A DNA stretch of 5,352 nt from JANQPX01 sp051010395 (lineage in GTDB: Bacteria > Pseudomonadota > Alphaproteobacteria > Geminicoccales > Geminicoccaceae): assembly GCA_051010395.1 (NCBI GenBank), contig JBPCVQ010000236.1, forward strand, positions 1-5,352. Direction: 5' to 3'. This document shows positions 1-5,352 of this stretch, one piece after another (the first letter of the stretch is position 1; every line of letters starts with the position of its first letter). The notes under the pieces are model-generated. The model saw nothing but the letters and a program-made list of their open reading frames with translations. It did no database searches and was not told where the DNA came from. A program made the position numbers and the translations under genes.

Positions 1-127
1 ATCCAAGTACGGCGATTGGTGAGAGGTGGAAGACTTGGCGCAACATCAGAGAGGTAGCGCAATAGCTTCTGAATTACCTGAGCGCATCGCTGCGGCAGGC
101 CGAGCCAAACCCTACAATGCCAATCCA
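1..127. other. left-edge segment with no assignable gene
   Basis: This is the stretch downstream of the flippase stop codon. I see no convincing gene on either strand. On the minus strand an ATG at 46-44 opens a frame that stays open to the edge (15 codons, beginning MLRQVFHL), so the next gene of the cluster might start there. It has no visible ribosome binding site and is too short to judge. The plus-strand frames are short or antisense to the flippase. No terminator hairpin was seen directly after the flippase, which would fit transcription continuing into another cluster gene outside the window. Confidence 0.3.
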
Positions 128-1606
128 TTAGGCTGGCACGTTTTGGCCCTTGTCGTGCATGCTGCTGAAGCTCCTGATAACGCCCAAGAGGCTTTCTCGG
201 GCCACAATGACGATCGCAATCACGAAAGTGCTGGCTCCGACAAAGCTGGCAGCGATCAGATGGATATGAGGAGCTAGGTGCAGTTGCATCCATGGTTCTG
301 TCAGCCAGACCATCGCGATCATCGCGATCGTCGCTGCCAGACAGGGCAACTGCTCCTTCAGCCAACGTTGCAGGTCGATCCCGAAATAGTATTGGAGGCG
401 GCGGAGATAAACCGGCAGGACTAAGAGGTTGGCGAAGCCGCCTGCGGCGGCGGTATAGATAATTCCATAGGGCGTGGCGCAGGCTACGGCGGCTAGAAAT
501 AGCACCATTGTCATGCCACTCAAGAGCATCGCGTTCCTTGCATGGCCAGCAGCAATAAGAATCTGTCCGCACATGAGTGTCATGGCATAGAAGATGTTGA
601 ACGCTGCGAGGACCTGAAAGGGCCGAATGCTAGATGTCCATTCGTCCCCGAAAAGGAGTGGAATCAGGAGAGGCGCCACCAAGGCGAGGCCGGCCAGCGT
701 CGGCATGCAGGCAAGGCTCAACAACTGCATGGTCCGGTAGATTGCCTCTCGGTAAGCAGGAGGATCGCCCTGCAGGCGGGCGAGAAACGGGAGACCCAGA
801 TGGGATATGGAGTAGTAGGTCAACATGCCGGCTGAAAACAAAAGCCTGTTAGCAAGGAAATAAAAGCCGATCTCACGAGCCGACCAGAACAAGGCAAGAA
901 TGAGAAGATCGAACCGCCGTGCGCAAAACGCGCTCATGGCTTCAAGGACGGTCATGCTGCTGAATGCCCACATGGCGCGTATATGCTCCATCCGAAGACG
1001 AAGGCCAGGAAGCCAGCCAGTGCATAAGTAGCCTGCGATCAGGCCGGTCAGTGCATAGAGCCATTGCTGTGCGACCAGGCTCCAAATTCCAAAGCCGTTG
1101 AAGGCCAAAATGGCTGCGCCCAGAGCTCCCGCAAATGTCGCAAGCACATTCAGGAGCATGAAGTGCCGAAAACGAAAGCTGCGGCGGAGCCTGGCAAGAT
1201 AGATCCGGTTCGCAGCCAGCAGGACGAGGGTCGGGGAAAGGCTGATCAGCACCGTGCCAAGTGAAGGCTCGACAAGGATTGTGGCCACCAATGGCGAAGC
1301 CACTATGAGGATGAATGCCACCGCAATACCCAAGAGAACATTGGCCCAAAAGGAGGATTCGAAGTGAGCTTCATCGACCTCCTCCATCTGGACCAGCGCT
1401 TCTGGGAAACCCTGCTGAAGGACAAGCTGAACAGTCAAAATGAAGAGCGACGCCTGTGACACCAGACCGAAATCATCAGGTGCCAGGAGTCGAGCTAAAA
1501 GAACGAAGCTGCCGAAAGCGAGCGTTTCCGTGCCGAACACCTCGATAATCCGCCAGACGACGCCCCTGGCAACGGTATCGCCGTTAACCTTCTCTGCCGC
1601 GCCCAT
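128..1606 (-). CDS. Wzx/WzxC-like polysaccharide (lipopolysaccharide/exopolysaccharide) flippase
   Basis: Predicted inner-membrane transporter of the polysaccharide transport (PST, MOP/MATE fold) family, which moves undecaprenyl-linked oligosaccharide units from the cytoplasmic to the periplasmic face. Starting at ATG 1606 it has 492 residues, typical for WzxC-like proteins. It is hydrophobic almost throughout, with about a dozen candidate membrane helices. Family-like stretches are RLLAPDDFGL at residues 39-48, QGFPEALVQ at 65-73, LFGDEW at 318-323 and YFGIDLQRWLKEQL at 407-420. The frame is open back to 1765, but the extra 53 residues would be read through the terminator hairpin at 1705-1742 and look non-family, while GVVWRIIEVFGTET just after the 1606 start matches how such flippases begin. 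No good Shine-Dalgarno lies at the usual distance. An in-frame GTG at 1660 is the alternative start. It lies downstream of a family 2 glycosyltransferase, as expected in a polysaccharide cluster. The sugar substrate cannot be read from the sequence. Confidence 0.9.
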   Translation of the reverse strand: MGAAEKVNGDTVARGVVWRIIEVFGTETLAFGSFVLLARLLAPDDFGLVSQASLFILTVQLVLQQGFPEALVQMEEVDEAHFESSFWANVLLGIAVAFILIVASPLVATILVEPSLGTVLISLSPTLVLLAANRIYLARLRRSFRFRHFMLLNVLATFAGALGAAILAFNGFGIWSLVAQQWLYALTGLIAGYLCTGWLPGLRLRMEHIRAMWAFSSMTVLEAMSAFCARRFDLLILALFWSAREIGFYFLANRLLFSAGMLTYYSISHLGLPFLARLQGDPPAYREAIYRTMQLLSLACMPTLAGLALVAPLLIPLLFGDEWTSSIRPFQVLAAFNIFYAMTLMCGQILIAAGHARNAMLLSGMTMVLFLAAVACATPYGIIYTAAAGGFANLLVLPVYLRRLQYYFGIDLQRWLKEQLPCLAATIAMIAMVWLTEPWMQLHLAPHIHLIAASFVGASTFVIAIVIVARESLLGVIRSFSSMHDKGQNVPA

Positions 1607-1704
1607 TAAATCAATGATGCCAAACTCTTCTACCCTTCTTCCGACCTCATGCCCGCGCACGATCGCCGCCTGCTCTCCAATAGAGCGCTTCGTCACTAAG
1701 AAAG

Positions 1705-1742
1705 AATAAAGATCCCCGCTGCTTGCGGGGGGGATCTTTATT
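1705..1742. terminator. rho-independent terminator hairpin, probably bidirectional
   Basis: The arms AATAAAGATCCCC (1705-1717) and GGGGATCTTTATT (1730-1742) are perfect 13-base inverted repeats. The 12-base centre can add a GC/GC pair, leaving three bulged G residues. The GC-rich core is flanked by A-rich and T-rich ends, so either strand gives a stem followed by a U-rich tract. On the minus strand the tract continues as TCTTTATTCTTTC. It sits 122 bases past the stop of the 88-residue gene and 99 bases before the flippase start, so it would end the upstream transcript and leave the flippase to its own promoter or to read-through. The bases between 1743 and 1863 hold no other feature I can support. 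Confidence 0.8.
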
Positions 1743-1863
1743 ATCGACGAAAACAACTGCTGCACGAAGCCTAGTGACCGGTCCTGTGAAGGTTTCTCGG
1801 ACGCCGATCATGGGGTCTAACCGCAAAGAGGCATGCTCTCAAACACCCTCGGGCCTGTTGGGC

Positions 1864-2130
1864 CTACCAGGTGATAATGACGACTCCCATGAGGCAAGAG
1901 AACGACAAGAGCAGGCCCATGCCCGCGGCGAGGCTTTCCATGCGCATGATTTTTTGATGCTTGTCCAGGTTCTGGTCGCCGACCAGAGCCAGGAGGCTGT
2001 CCTTGCCGTTACCGCTTTCCCTTTGCGCATAGGCGCGGCACTCTCGGCCCAGCCGATCAAGGCGGGCGAGATACCGGATCGATGCAGTCGCAGCGATGAT
2101 GTCGACCAGTATGAGCAGCCCGTCAAACAT
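1864..2130 (-). CDS. small predicted membrane protein of unknown function (88 aa)
   Basis: I do not recognise this protein. Its ATG overlaps the end of the glycosyltransferase gene by 8 bases (start within GGATGTTTGA), a layout that suggests translational coupling, and no separate Shine-Dalgarno is seen. The first 20 residues are hydrophobic (LLILVDIIAATASI) and could be a membrane helix. Residues about 20-65 are polar and charged, with a DKHQKIMRMES stretch. Residues about 66-87 form a second clear hydrophobic segment (AAGMGLLLSFSCLMGVVIIT), and the protein ends IITW. The likely picture is a two-helix hairpin with a polar loop of about 45 residues. A polysaccharide-related role is inferred from position alone. 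Overlapping frames in this stretch read as arginine- and serine-rich shadows, while this one has a membrane-protein composition, which is the main reason for calling it real. Confidence 0.55.
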   Translation of the reverse strand: MFDGLLILVDIIAATASIRYLARLDRLGRECRAYAQRESGNGKDSLLALVGDQNLDKHQKIMRMESLAAGMGLLLSFSCLMGVVIITW

Positions 2131-3178
2131 CCGAGGAGGGCGGCTGCGGATGGGCAGCCGCCAGATGTGTCACCAGACCGAACCGGAGGCCGGGAACGAA
2201 CCGCTGCTCGATCAGTGCTGCGGCGACATTTTTGGGCGCCAAGGCTACAGCCACCGTCCACAAGGCGCGATAGATCCGCTGAAGCGGCGTATGGGGCGCT
2301 TGCAGCGCCGCCTTGATTGCCGTTGCCGTCACCTTCAGGAGGTGCCTTGACCGGCCATTGACGGGTTTGCCGAGCTTCTCTACGACCAGCGCATATTCCT
2401 GATATTTGAGGTCGCGATCGAGCGCGTCGTCGGCGATCGCCTGCCCCATCGATCGATAATGGTCCCTGATGAAGCAGAGTCGGGCTTCGCTATGGCGAAG
2501 ATAGTCGGTGAACTTGTCGACATCGAGCTGGTTCTGCGCGAATTCATTGTCGCCGTGGATGCGGTAGCTGCCGAGCGGCTGGTTGAGCGAAATCACGTCG
2601 CCATAGAGTGGCGCGATGCCGTTTAGTTCGCCGTCGATGCCGTTCTTCCTGGGGAGGAGAGGCATCGCTGCCTTGAGGAAGCGCCGGCAATAGGCATTGC
2701 CACTGGTGGGCGAATCTGGATAGCAGCCGGCCCGCAGCATCTCGGCGCGCACGCGCTCAGGGGTCAGCATCGCCGCATATTTGGGAAAAGTGTTGCCATT
2801 ACCTACGCCGTGCTCATCGATTACCTGAAGGCAGAACTGAACCTTGGATACGCCGTCCCGCCAGGCATCGGCGATGGTCTGCCCCGCATGGGGCTCAAGG
2901 AGATCGTCGGAATCGAGAAAGATCACGATCTCATGCTCGGCAAGGGCGAGCGCGTTGCGACAGGCCGCGACCTGGCCTTTATTGTTCTGAAAGACCGCCT
3001 GAATGCTGTTGCCGAAACTCTCGATGATCTCTTTCGACCCATCAGGCGAACCGTCGTCGATGACGATCACTTGAAGCGGTGCGTAGGTTTGCGCAAGCGC
3101 ACTGCGAATTGTTGTTGCGACAAATCGTTCGTGGTTATAGGAGTCGATGATTATCGAGAGCCCGGGACCACTAATCAT
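2123..3178 (-). CDS. family 2 glycosyltransferase (GT-A fold)
   Basis: Predicted cytoplasmic or membrane-associated enzyme that transfers a sugar from a nucleotide-sugar donor to a growing lipid-linked oligosaccharide. The 351-residue protein opens with the GT2 beta strand LSIIIDSYNHERFVATTIRS (residues 7-26). It continues with VIVIDDGSPDGS (37-48), which contains the nucleotide-binding DDGS, then NNKGQVAACRN (65-75) and IVIFLDSDDLLEP (84-96), whose DSDD is the metal-binding DXD-type motif. Acceptor-side motifs follow: PTSGNAYCRR (157-166), a possible catalytic acid near D182, and SYRIHGDN (204-211), the common Y/W-R-x-H end of the domain. The last 90 residues are a helical, partly hydrophobic tail. 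The ATG at 3178 overlaps the stop of a 29-codon leader frame, and no other ATG lies between it and the upstream in-frame stop. The Shine-Dalgarno is poor, so coupled translation is likely. Donor and acceptor are unknown. Confidence 0.9.
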   Translation of the reverse strand: MISGPGLSIIIDSYNHERFVATTIRSALAQTYAPLQVIVIDDGSPDGSKEIIESFGNSIQAVFQNNKGQVAACRNALALAEHEIVIFLDSDDLLEPHAGQTIADAWRDGVSKVQFCLQVIDEHGVGNGNTFPKYAAMLTPERVRAEMLRAGCYPDSPTSGNAYCRRFLKAAMPLLPRKNGIDGELNGIAPLYGDVISLNQPLGSYRIHGDNEFAQNQLDVDKFTDYLRHSEARLCFIRDHYRSMGQAIADDALDRDLKYQEYALVVEKLGKPVNGRSRHLLKVTATAIKAALQAPHTPLQRIYRALWTVAVALAPKNVAAALIEQRFVPGLRFGLVTHLAAAHPQPPSSDV

Positions 3179-3264
3179 GAGACACCAACCAAACGGCGAT
3201 AATTTGAGTACGTTTTTGCTATTAGTCGATCAATCTCGATCATTGAGATCTTTAAAAGAATCAT
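3175..3264 (-). CDS. 29-residue leader peptide frame coupled to the glycosyltransferase
   Basis: On the minus strand an ATG at 3264 opens a 29-codon frame, beginning MILLKISMIEIDRLIAK and ending RRLVGVS. Its TGA stop (3177-3175) overlaps the glycosyltransferase ATG (3178-3176) as ATGA. It is preceded by a well-placed GAGG, whereas the glycosyltransferase start itself has only a weak site. This layout suggests ribosomes load here and re-initiate at the enzyme gene. The peptide has no recognised domain. It may be a regulatory leader, a small protein, or the leftover end of a lost gene. It has no run of one amino acid such as an attenuation leader would show. Confidence 0.5.
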   Translation of the reverse strand: MILLKISMIEIDRLIAKTYSNYRRLVGVS

Positions 3265-3270
3265 AGAAAC

Positions 3271-3275
3271 ACCTC
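3271..3275 (-). promoter_or_regulatory. ribosome binding site of the leader frame
   Basis: The minus strand reads CGAGGTGTTTCTATG. The GAGG core (3275-3272) is 7 bases from the ATG at 3264, which is ideal spacing. It is the best Shine-Dalgarno in the polysaccharide cluster and is the main support for translation starting at the leader and not at the glycosyltransferase ATG. Confidence 0.6.
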
Positions 3276-3289
3276 GTTGGTCGTTTTAA

Positions 3290-3300
3290 GTGCGACGCAC
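3290..3300. promoter_or_regulatory. short perfect inverted repeat, possible operator
   Basis: GTGCGACGCAC is a perfect 5-bp inverted repeat around one central base. It lies in the untranslated leader of the minus-strand cluster, about 25 bases before the leader-frame ATG and downstream of the proposed promoter. It could be a repressor site or a small RNA hairpin. Sequences this short also arise by chance, and no regulator family was recognised. Confidence 0.25.
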
Positions 3301-3331
3301 GAGAGCGATCATAGAAGAAATGTATTAATAT

Positions 3332-3360
3332 ATTATTTCATAATGGCACTTTTATTGTAA
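3332..3360 (-). promoter_or_regulatory. possible sigma-70 type promoter of the polysaccharide cluster
   Basis: In the AT-rich gap upstream of the minus-strand cluster, TTACAA (3360-3355) and AATAAT (3337-3332) are 17 bases apart. The -10 box matches TATAAT at 5 of 6 positions, and the -35 box matches TTGACA at only 3 of 6. Several other AT-rich hexamers nearby could serve, so the position is approximate. The local base composition and the direction of the operon make some promoter here likely. Confidence 0.3.
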
Positions 3361-3480
3361 CTGCTCACCATGGTTATTTCATCAGGAGCCCTTTGCGCGA
3401 CGGTATTGTCACCCAGGCTGGGTCATTTCTTGACGATTTTCGATACTGTAATATCAACCCGCCTGGCGCCTGACTCGTTT

Positions 3481-3921
3481 GTGTTGTGTCAAGAAGACGT
3501 GGAAACGTCATGCTGTAGGAGAGATGAAGGTAGGCCCTTCGGAGCCGCCGTGTAGGCGGAGGCTTCAAACCGCCATGAGCTGCTTCGGTCAAAAGCCGCG
3601 GTGGTTAGCGTCATGGGAAAAGGCGCGGCAATGATCGCGTCAGGTAGGGATGAGAGAGACGAACGCAAGTGAACCTTCGACGACGCATCGAAAATCAAGG
3701 ATGGCATCAAAACCGGGGTCGCACAATTGCCCCGGGACGAGCATGGCGGGAGCCTACCGACTGGCTATGCGGTGCCCGGTGTATAGGAGGCGTGACTCTT
3801 CTCCAGGCTTTCGTACGGAACTTGAGAACCTGATGGGCGATGCCAAGGGAAAAGGCACAAGCGGCGATCCCGCGAGGCTGAAAGTACCGATGCGCCCATC
3901 AGGGGCGGACTGCCTCGTAGG
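3481..3921 (+). ncRNA. 5' ribozyme portion of an outer group II intron (interrupted)
   Basis: This GC-rich, non-coding stretch is built of nested stems like group II intron domain I. GACGT-GGAA-ACGTC (3496-3509) is a 5-bp hairpin closed by a GNRA tetraloop. CCGCC/GGCGG (3545-3549 with 3555-3559) is a second hairpin. An 11-bp stem pairs CCTGATGGGCG (3829-3839) with CGCCCATCAGG (3893-3903) and encloses TGCC/GGCA (3841-3844 with 3854-3857). The segments GGCTTTCGTACGGAAC, GAAAGTACCGATGC and GGGGCGGACTGCCTCGTAG resemble, from memory, conserved segments upstream of maturase genes in bacterial group II introns, where the last is normally followed by a TAGTGATGAAG-like sequence. Here it stops and another intron begins. 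The exact 5' end is uncertain: GTGTT at 3481 and GTGTC at 3486 each match only four bases of the GTGYG consensus. It could also be a truncated relic. Confidence 0.6.
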
Positions 3922-5352
3922 GTGCGCCTGGCAGCGCACGTCTCATGTGGGTTGAAGTCCCACTCGACCCGGGGCCCCGGATTGATATTCAAAGATGGGG
4001 GTAATGCCTCATCGGCCAGAAGTAACGAGAGGTATGGAGACGCTAGTGAGGCACGATGGCGAAAGCCGGGAGACAGATAGGCGGACCTGAAGCCATCGTT
4101 ACAGGATTTTCTGGAGGGCAGGGCGCCCGCCGCGAGGCGGGGTCTGGAGGGTTTGAGGAGCACCACCGGGTCGTAATCGAAGGGCGCGAGCCCAAGGATG
4201 AACCGGTCGGCCAAAGACGGGGAATGGTCGAGCCCGCACTATGGGGGCGAAGGCATAGGGTTCCTCCCCGTCGCACCAAGGTGTTTGCGGGCGACACGGT
4301 GGGGAAGAGACGTGGGTGACCCAGGGAGGACTGGTATTGTCCGAAGGAAAGGTATGGTCGGAATATTGCGGCACTCGCAGACGAAAGGGCGAGCCAACAG
4401 CGAAAGCAAACCCCGGCCTTTAGCCTCCTGAGGTAGGTGCGGATATAAGCGCGAGCGAAATTCCAGCCAATGCGGTGCCAGGAGTCGGATCGAGGCACGG
4501 TACTTTTGAACGAAGCCAAAGCAAAAGGCTTCGGATCGCTGCCTGGAGCAGCGGCGCCAGCGTCCTCAAAAGGGGCGTTGGAGGGGGAAGGCCTCGTACT
4601 TTGTTGCGGTCGCGACGCGTCGTGATCGGGTGAATATGTATCGGGAGTGCGGATAAGTTCCATGTGTGAAAGACCCTGCACCGATGCTGAGGAGACCCGA
4701 GAGGGACGACGAACGGCCATGTCCAAATGCAGGATCGAGAGGAAATGCCATTCACTGATCGATAAGGTGTATGGTCGAACCAATCTCGCGAGAGCCTGGA
4801 AGAAGGTGAAGGAGAACAAAGGCAGTGCCGGTATCGACGGCATGGCCATCGAGGCTTTTGAGGCACGCCAGGACGAGTTGCTCGACCTGCTGCATCAGAA
4901 GCTACGCGATGACAGCTATGCGCCGAAACCGGTGAAACGCGTCAAGATTGACAAGCCGGATGGCGGATCGAGAAAGCTCGGCATTCCGTCTGTGATGGAT
5001 CGAGTTGTTCAGCAAGCGCTGGTACAGAGGATGGAGCCCATCTTCGAGCCGACCTTTGCTGAGGGCTCCTTTGGCTATCGGCCTGGTCGCTCGCCTCATA
5101 TGGCGATGCGACGGGTGTGGCGGGACATCAATGCCGGCTATGTCTGGGTTTTAGACGCGGATCTGCGCCAGTTTTTCGACACCATTGACCAGGAAAAGCT
5201 GGTCGATCTGATCGCCGAAAAGATTAGTGATGGTCGGATCTTACGCCTGGTGCGAACCATCCTCGCAGCAGGTGTGGTCGAGGGCGGATGTTGGGAACCA
5301 AGCTTGACTGGCGTGCCGCAAGGCTCTGTTGCCAGTCCGATTTGGTCGAACA
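3922..5352 (+). mobile_element. inner group II intron, 5' ribozyme domains and start of maturase gene (3' end outside window)
   Basis: The 5' end GTGCG matches the group II consensus and lies in a perfect hairpin, GTGCGC (3922-3927) with GCGCAC (3934-3939), as in many bacterial introns that begin GTGCGCC. A second hairpin follows at once: GTGGG (3947-3951) with CCCAC (3959-3963). Then comes a 12-base perfect palindrome, CCGGGGCCCCGG (3969-3980). About 740 bases separate this end from the maturase start, which suits domains I to III plus the start of domain IV. The stretch has no plausible gene of its own; long open frames on the minus strand here are by-products of GC-rich structured RNA. Domains V and VI and the 3' splice site would be past 5352. 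The exon-binding sites could not be assigned with confidence. Activity cannot be judged from half an element. Confidence 0.7.
4662..5352 (+). CDS. ltrA: group II intron reverse transcriptase/maturase, 3' truncated by window edge
   Basis: Intron-encoded protein that binds its intron RNA, aids splicing and copies the intron into DNA during retrohoming. The visible 230 residues hold the N-terminal RT region: VYGRTNLARAWKKVKENKG (37-54) and AGIDGM (56-61) form RT-0/RT-1, followed by PVKRVKIDKPDGGSRKLGIP (90-109), DRVVQQAL (113-120), EPIFEPTFAEGSFGYRPGRS (125-144), DADLRQFFDTID (165-176) with catalytic aspartate D165 or D167, and GVPQGSVASP (217-226). The YADD box, the maturase domain and any endonuclease domain would lie beyond the edge. 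The PQGS and PIWSN stretch differs slightly from the commoner PQGG and PLLAN. The ATG at 4662 is preceded by GGATAAG close by and GGGAG further off. ATG 4719, giving MSKCRIERK, is an equally possible start. No frameshift or stop interrupts the visible part. The symbol is the generic family name. Confidence 0.93.
   Translation, partial: MCERPCTDAEETREGRRTAMSKCRIERKCHSLIDKVYGRTNLARAWKKVKENKGSAGIDGMAIEAFEARQDELLDLLHQKLRDDSYAPKPVKRVKIDKPDGGSRKLGIPSVMDRVVQQALVQRMEPIFEPTFAEGSFGYRPGRSPHMAMRRVWRDINAGYVWVLDADLRQFFDTIDQEKLVDLIAEKISDGRILRLVRTILAAGVVEGGCWEPSLTGVPQGSVASPIWSN

Larger units (their letters stand above)
3265..3480. other. intergenic region between the polysaccharide cluster and the intron
   Basis: No gene was found in these 216 bases. 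The part from 3265 to about 3385 is distinctly AT-rich and carries the expected promoter and leader of the minus-strand cluster. From about 3386 the sequence turns GC-rich. ACCCAG (3411-3416) and CTGGGT (3418-3423) form a small inverted repeat followed by CATTTCTT, a weak terminator-like shape on the plus strand. The 5' exon of the intron that follows, or some of its own 5' sequence, must lie in 3386-3480, but no coding frame or tRNA is recognisable there. Confidence 0.4.

Noticed and set aside
1607..1765. A 53-residue N-terminal extension of the flippase (start at 1765)
   Set aside because: It would translate the terminator hairpin and adds a segment unlike the family's N-terminus. ATG 1606 gives the usual length and the expected first helix.
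1839..2261. A 140-codon minus-strand frame overlapping the 88-residue gene
   Set aside because: Its product is rich in Arg, Ser and Cys with no domain, and it overlaps the 88-residue frame, which has coherent membrane segments and a coupled start.
1723..2316. A 197-codon open frame on the plus strand
   Set aside because: It runs antisense to the terminator, the 88-residue gene and the end of the glycosyltransferase, and its composition is not protein-like.
3969..3980. The 12-base palindrome CCGGGGCCCCGG as a regulatory or recombination site
   Set aside because: It lies within the inner intron's 5' structured region and is most simply part of a ribozyme stem.
4430..4436. GAGGTAG, able to pair over 7 bases with CTGCCTC (3910-3916), as an exon-binding site of the inner intron
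   Set aside because: The partner position suits IBS2, but this element is about 509 bases into the intron, further than expected for EBS2, and it sits in its own local CCTC/GAGG hairpin. A 7-base match with a G-U pair is likely by chance.
4043..4849. A 268-codon open frame on the minus strand across the intron
   Set aside because: It is antisense to the structured intron RNA and the maturase start, its product has no recognisable domain and is rich in Pro, Ser and Arg, and similar overlapping frames occur in other phases. GC-rich structured RNA readily gives such shadows.
1..5352. CRISPR array, tRNA or rRNA gene
   Set aside because: No regularly spaced direct repeats, tRNA cloverleaf or rRNA segment was recognised on either strand.

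Overview
The window looks like chromosomal DNA of a GC-rich proteobacterium. Codon use and the character of the reverse transcriptase suggest an alphaproteobacterium, perhaps a sphingomonad, but that is an impression, not a test. It holds two unrelated halves that read away from each other across an AT-rich stretch at about 3265-3385.

The left half (positions 128 to about 3264) is a surface-polysaccharide cluster on the minus strand. In order of transcription it has: a possible promoter; a 29-codon leader reading frame with a good ribosome binding site, whose stop overlaps the next start as ATGA; a family 2 glycosyltransferase (351 residues); an overlapping 88-residue predicted membrane protein of unknown function; a strong rho-independent terminator hairpin; and a Wzx/WzxC-like polysaccharide flippase (about 492 residues). 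The glycosyltransferase would add sugars to a lipid-linked oligosaccharide at the inner face of the membrane, and the flippase would move the product across. The terminator between them suggests the flippase is expressed separately or at a lower level. Nothing could be assigned to bases 1-127.

The right half (about 3481 to 5352) is group II intron sequence on the plus strand, with no host gene visible. A reverse transcriptase/maturase reading frame starts at 4662 (or 4719) and runs off the right edge within the RT domain. About 740 bases before it, at 3922, is a typical intron 5' end (GTGCG inside a perfect 6-bp hairpin). The 440 bases before that (3481-3921) also look like the 5' ribozyme part of a group II intron, of a different subtype. 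They stop abruptly at a CTCGTAG motif, exactly where the second intron begins. The best reading is one group II intron inserted into another: a bacterial twintron, or an intron nested in a dead intron. The outer intron's remaining 3' part would lie beyond the window. This is the most interesting feature here. It rests on motif recognition and visible stems, because no covariance or database search could be run.
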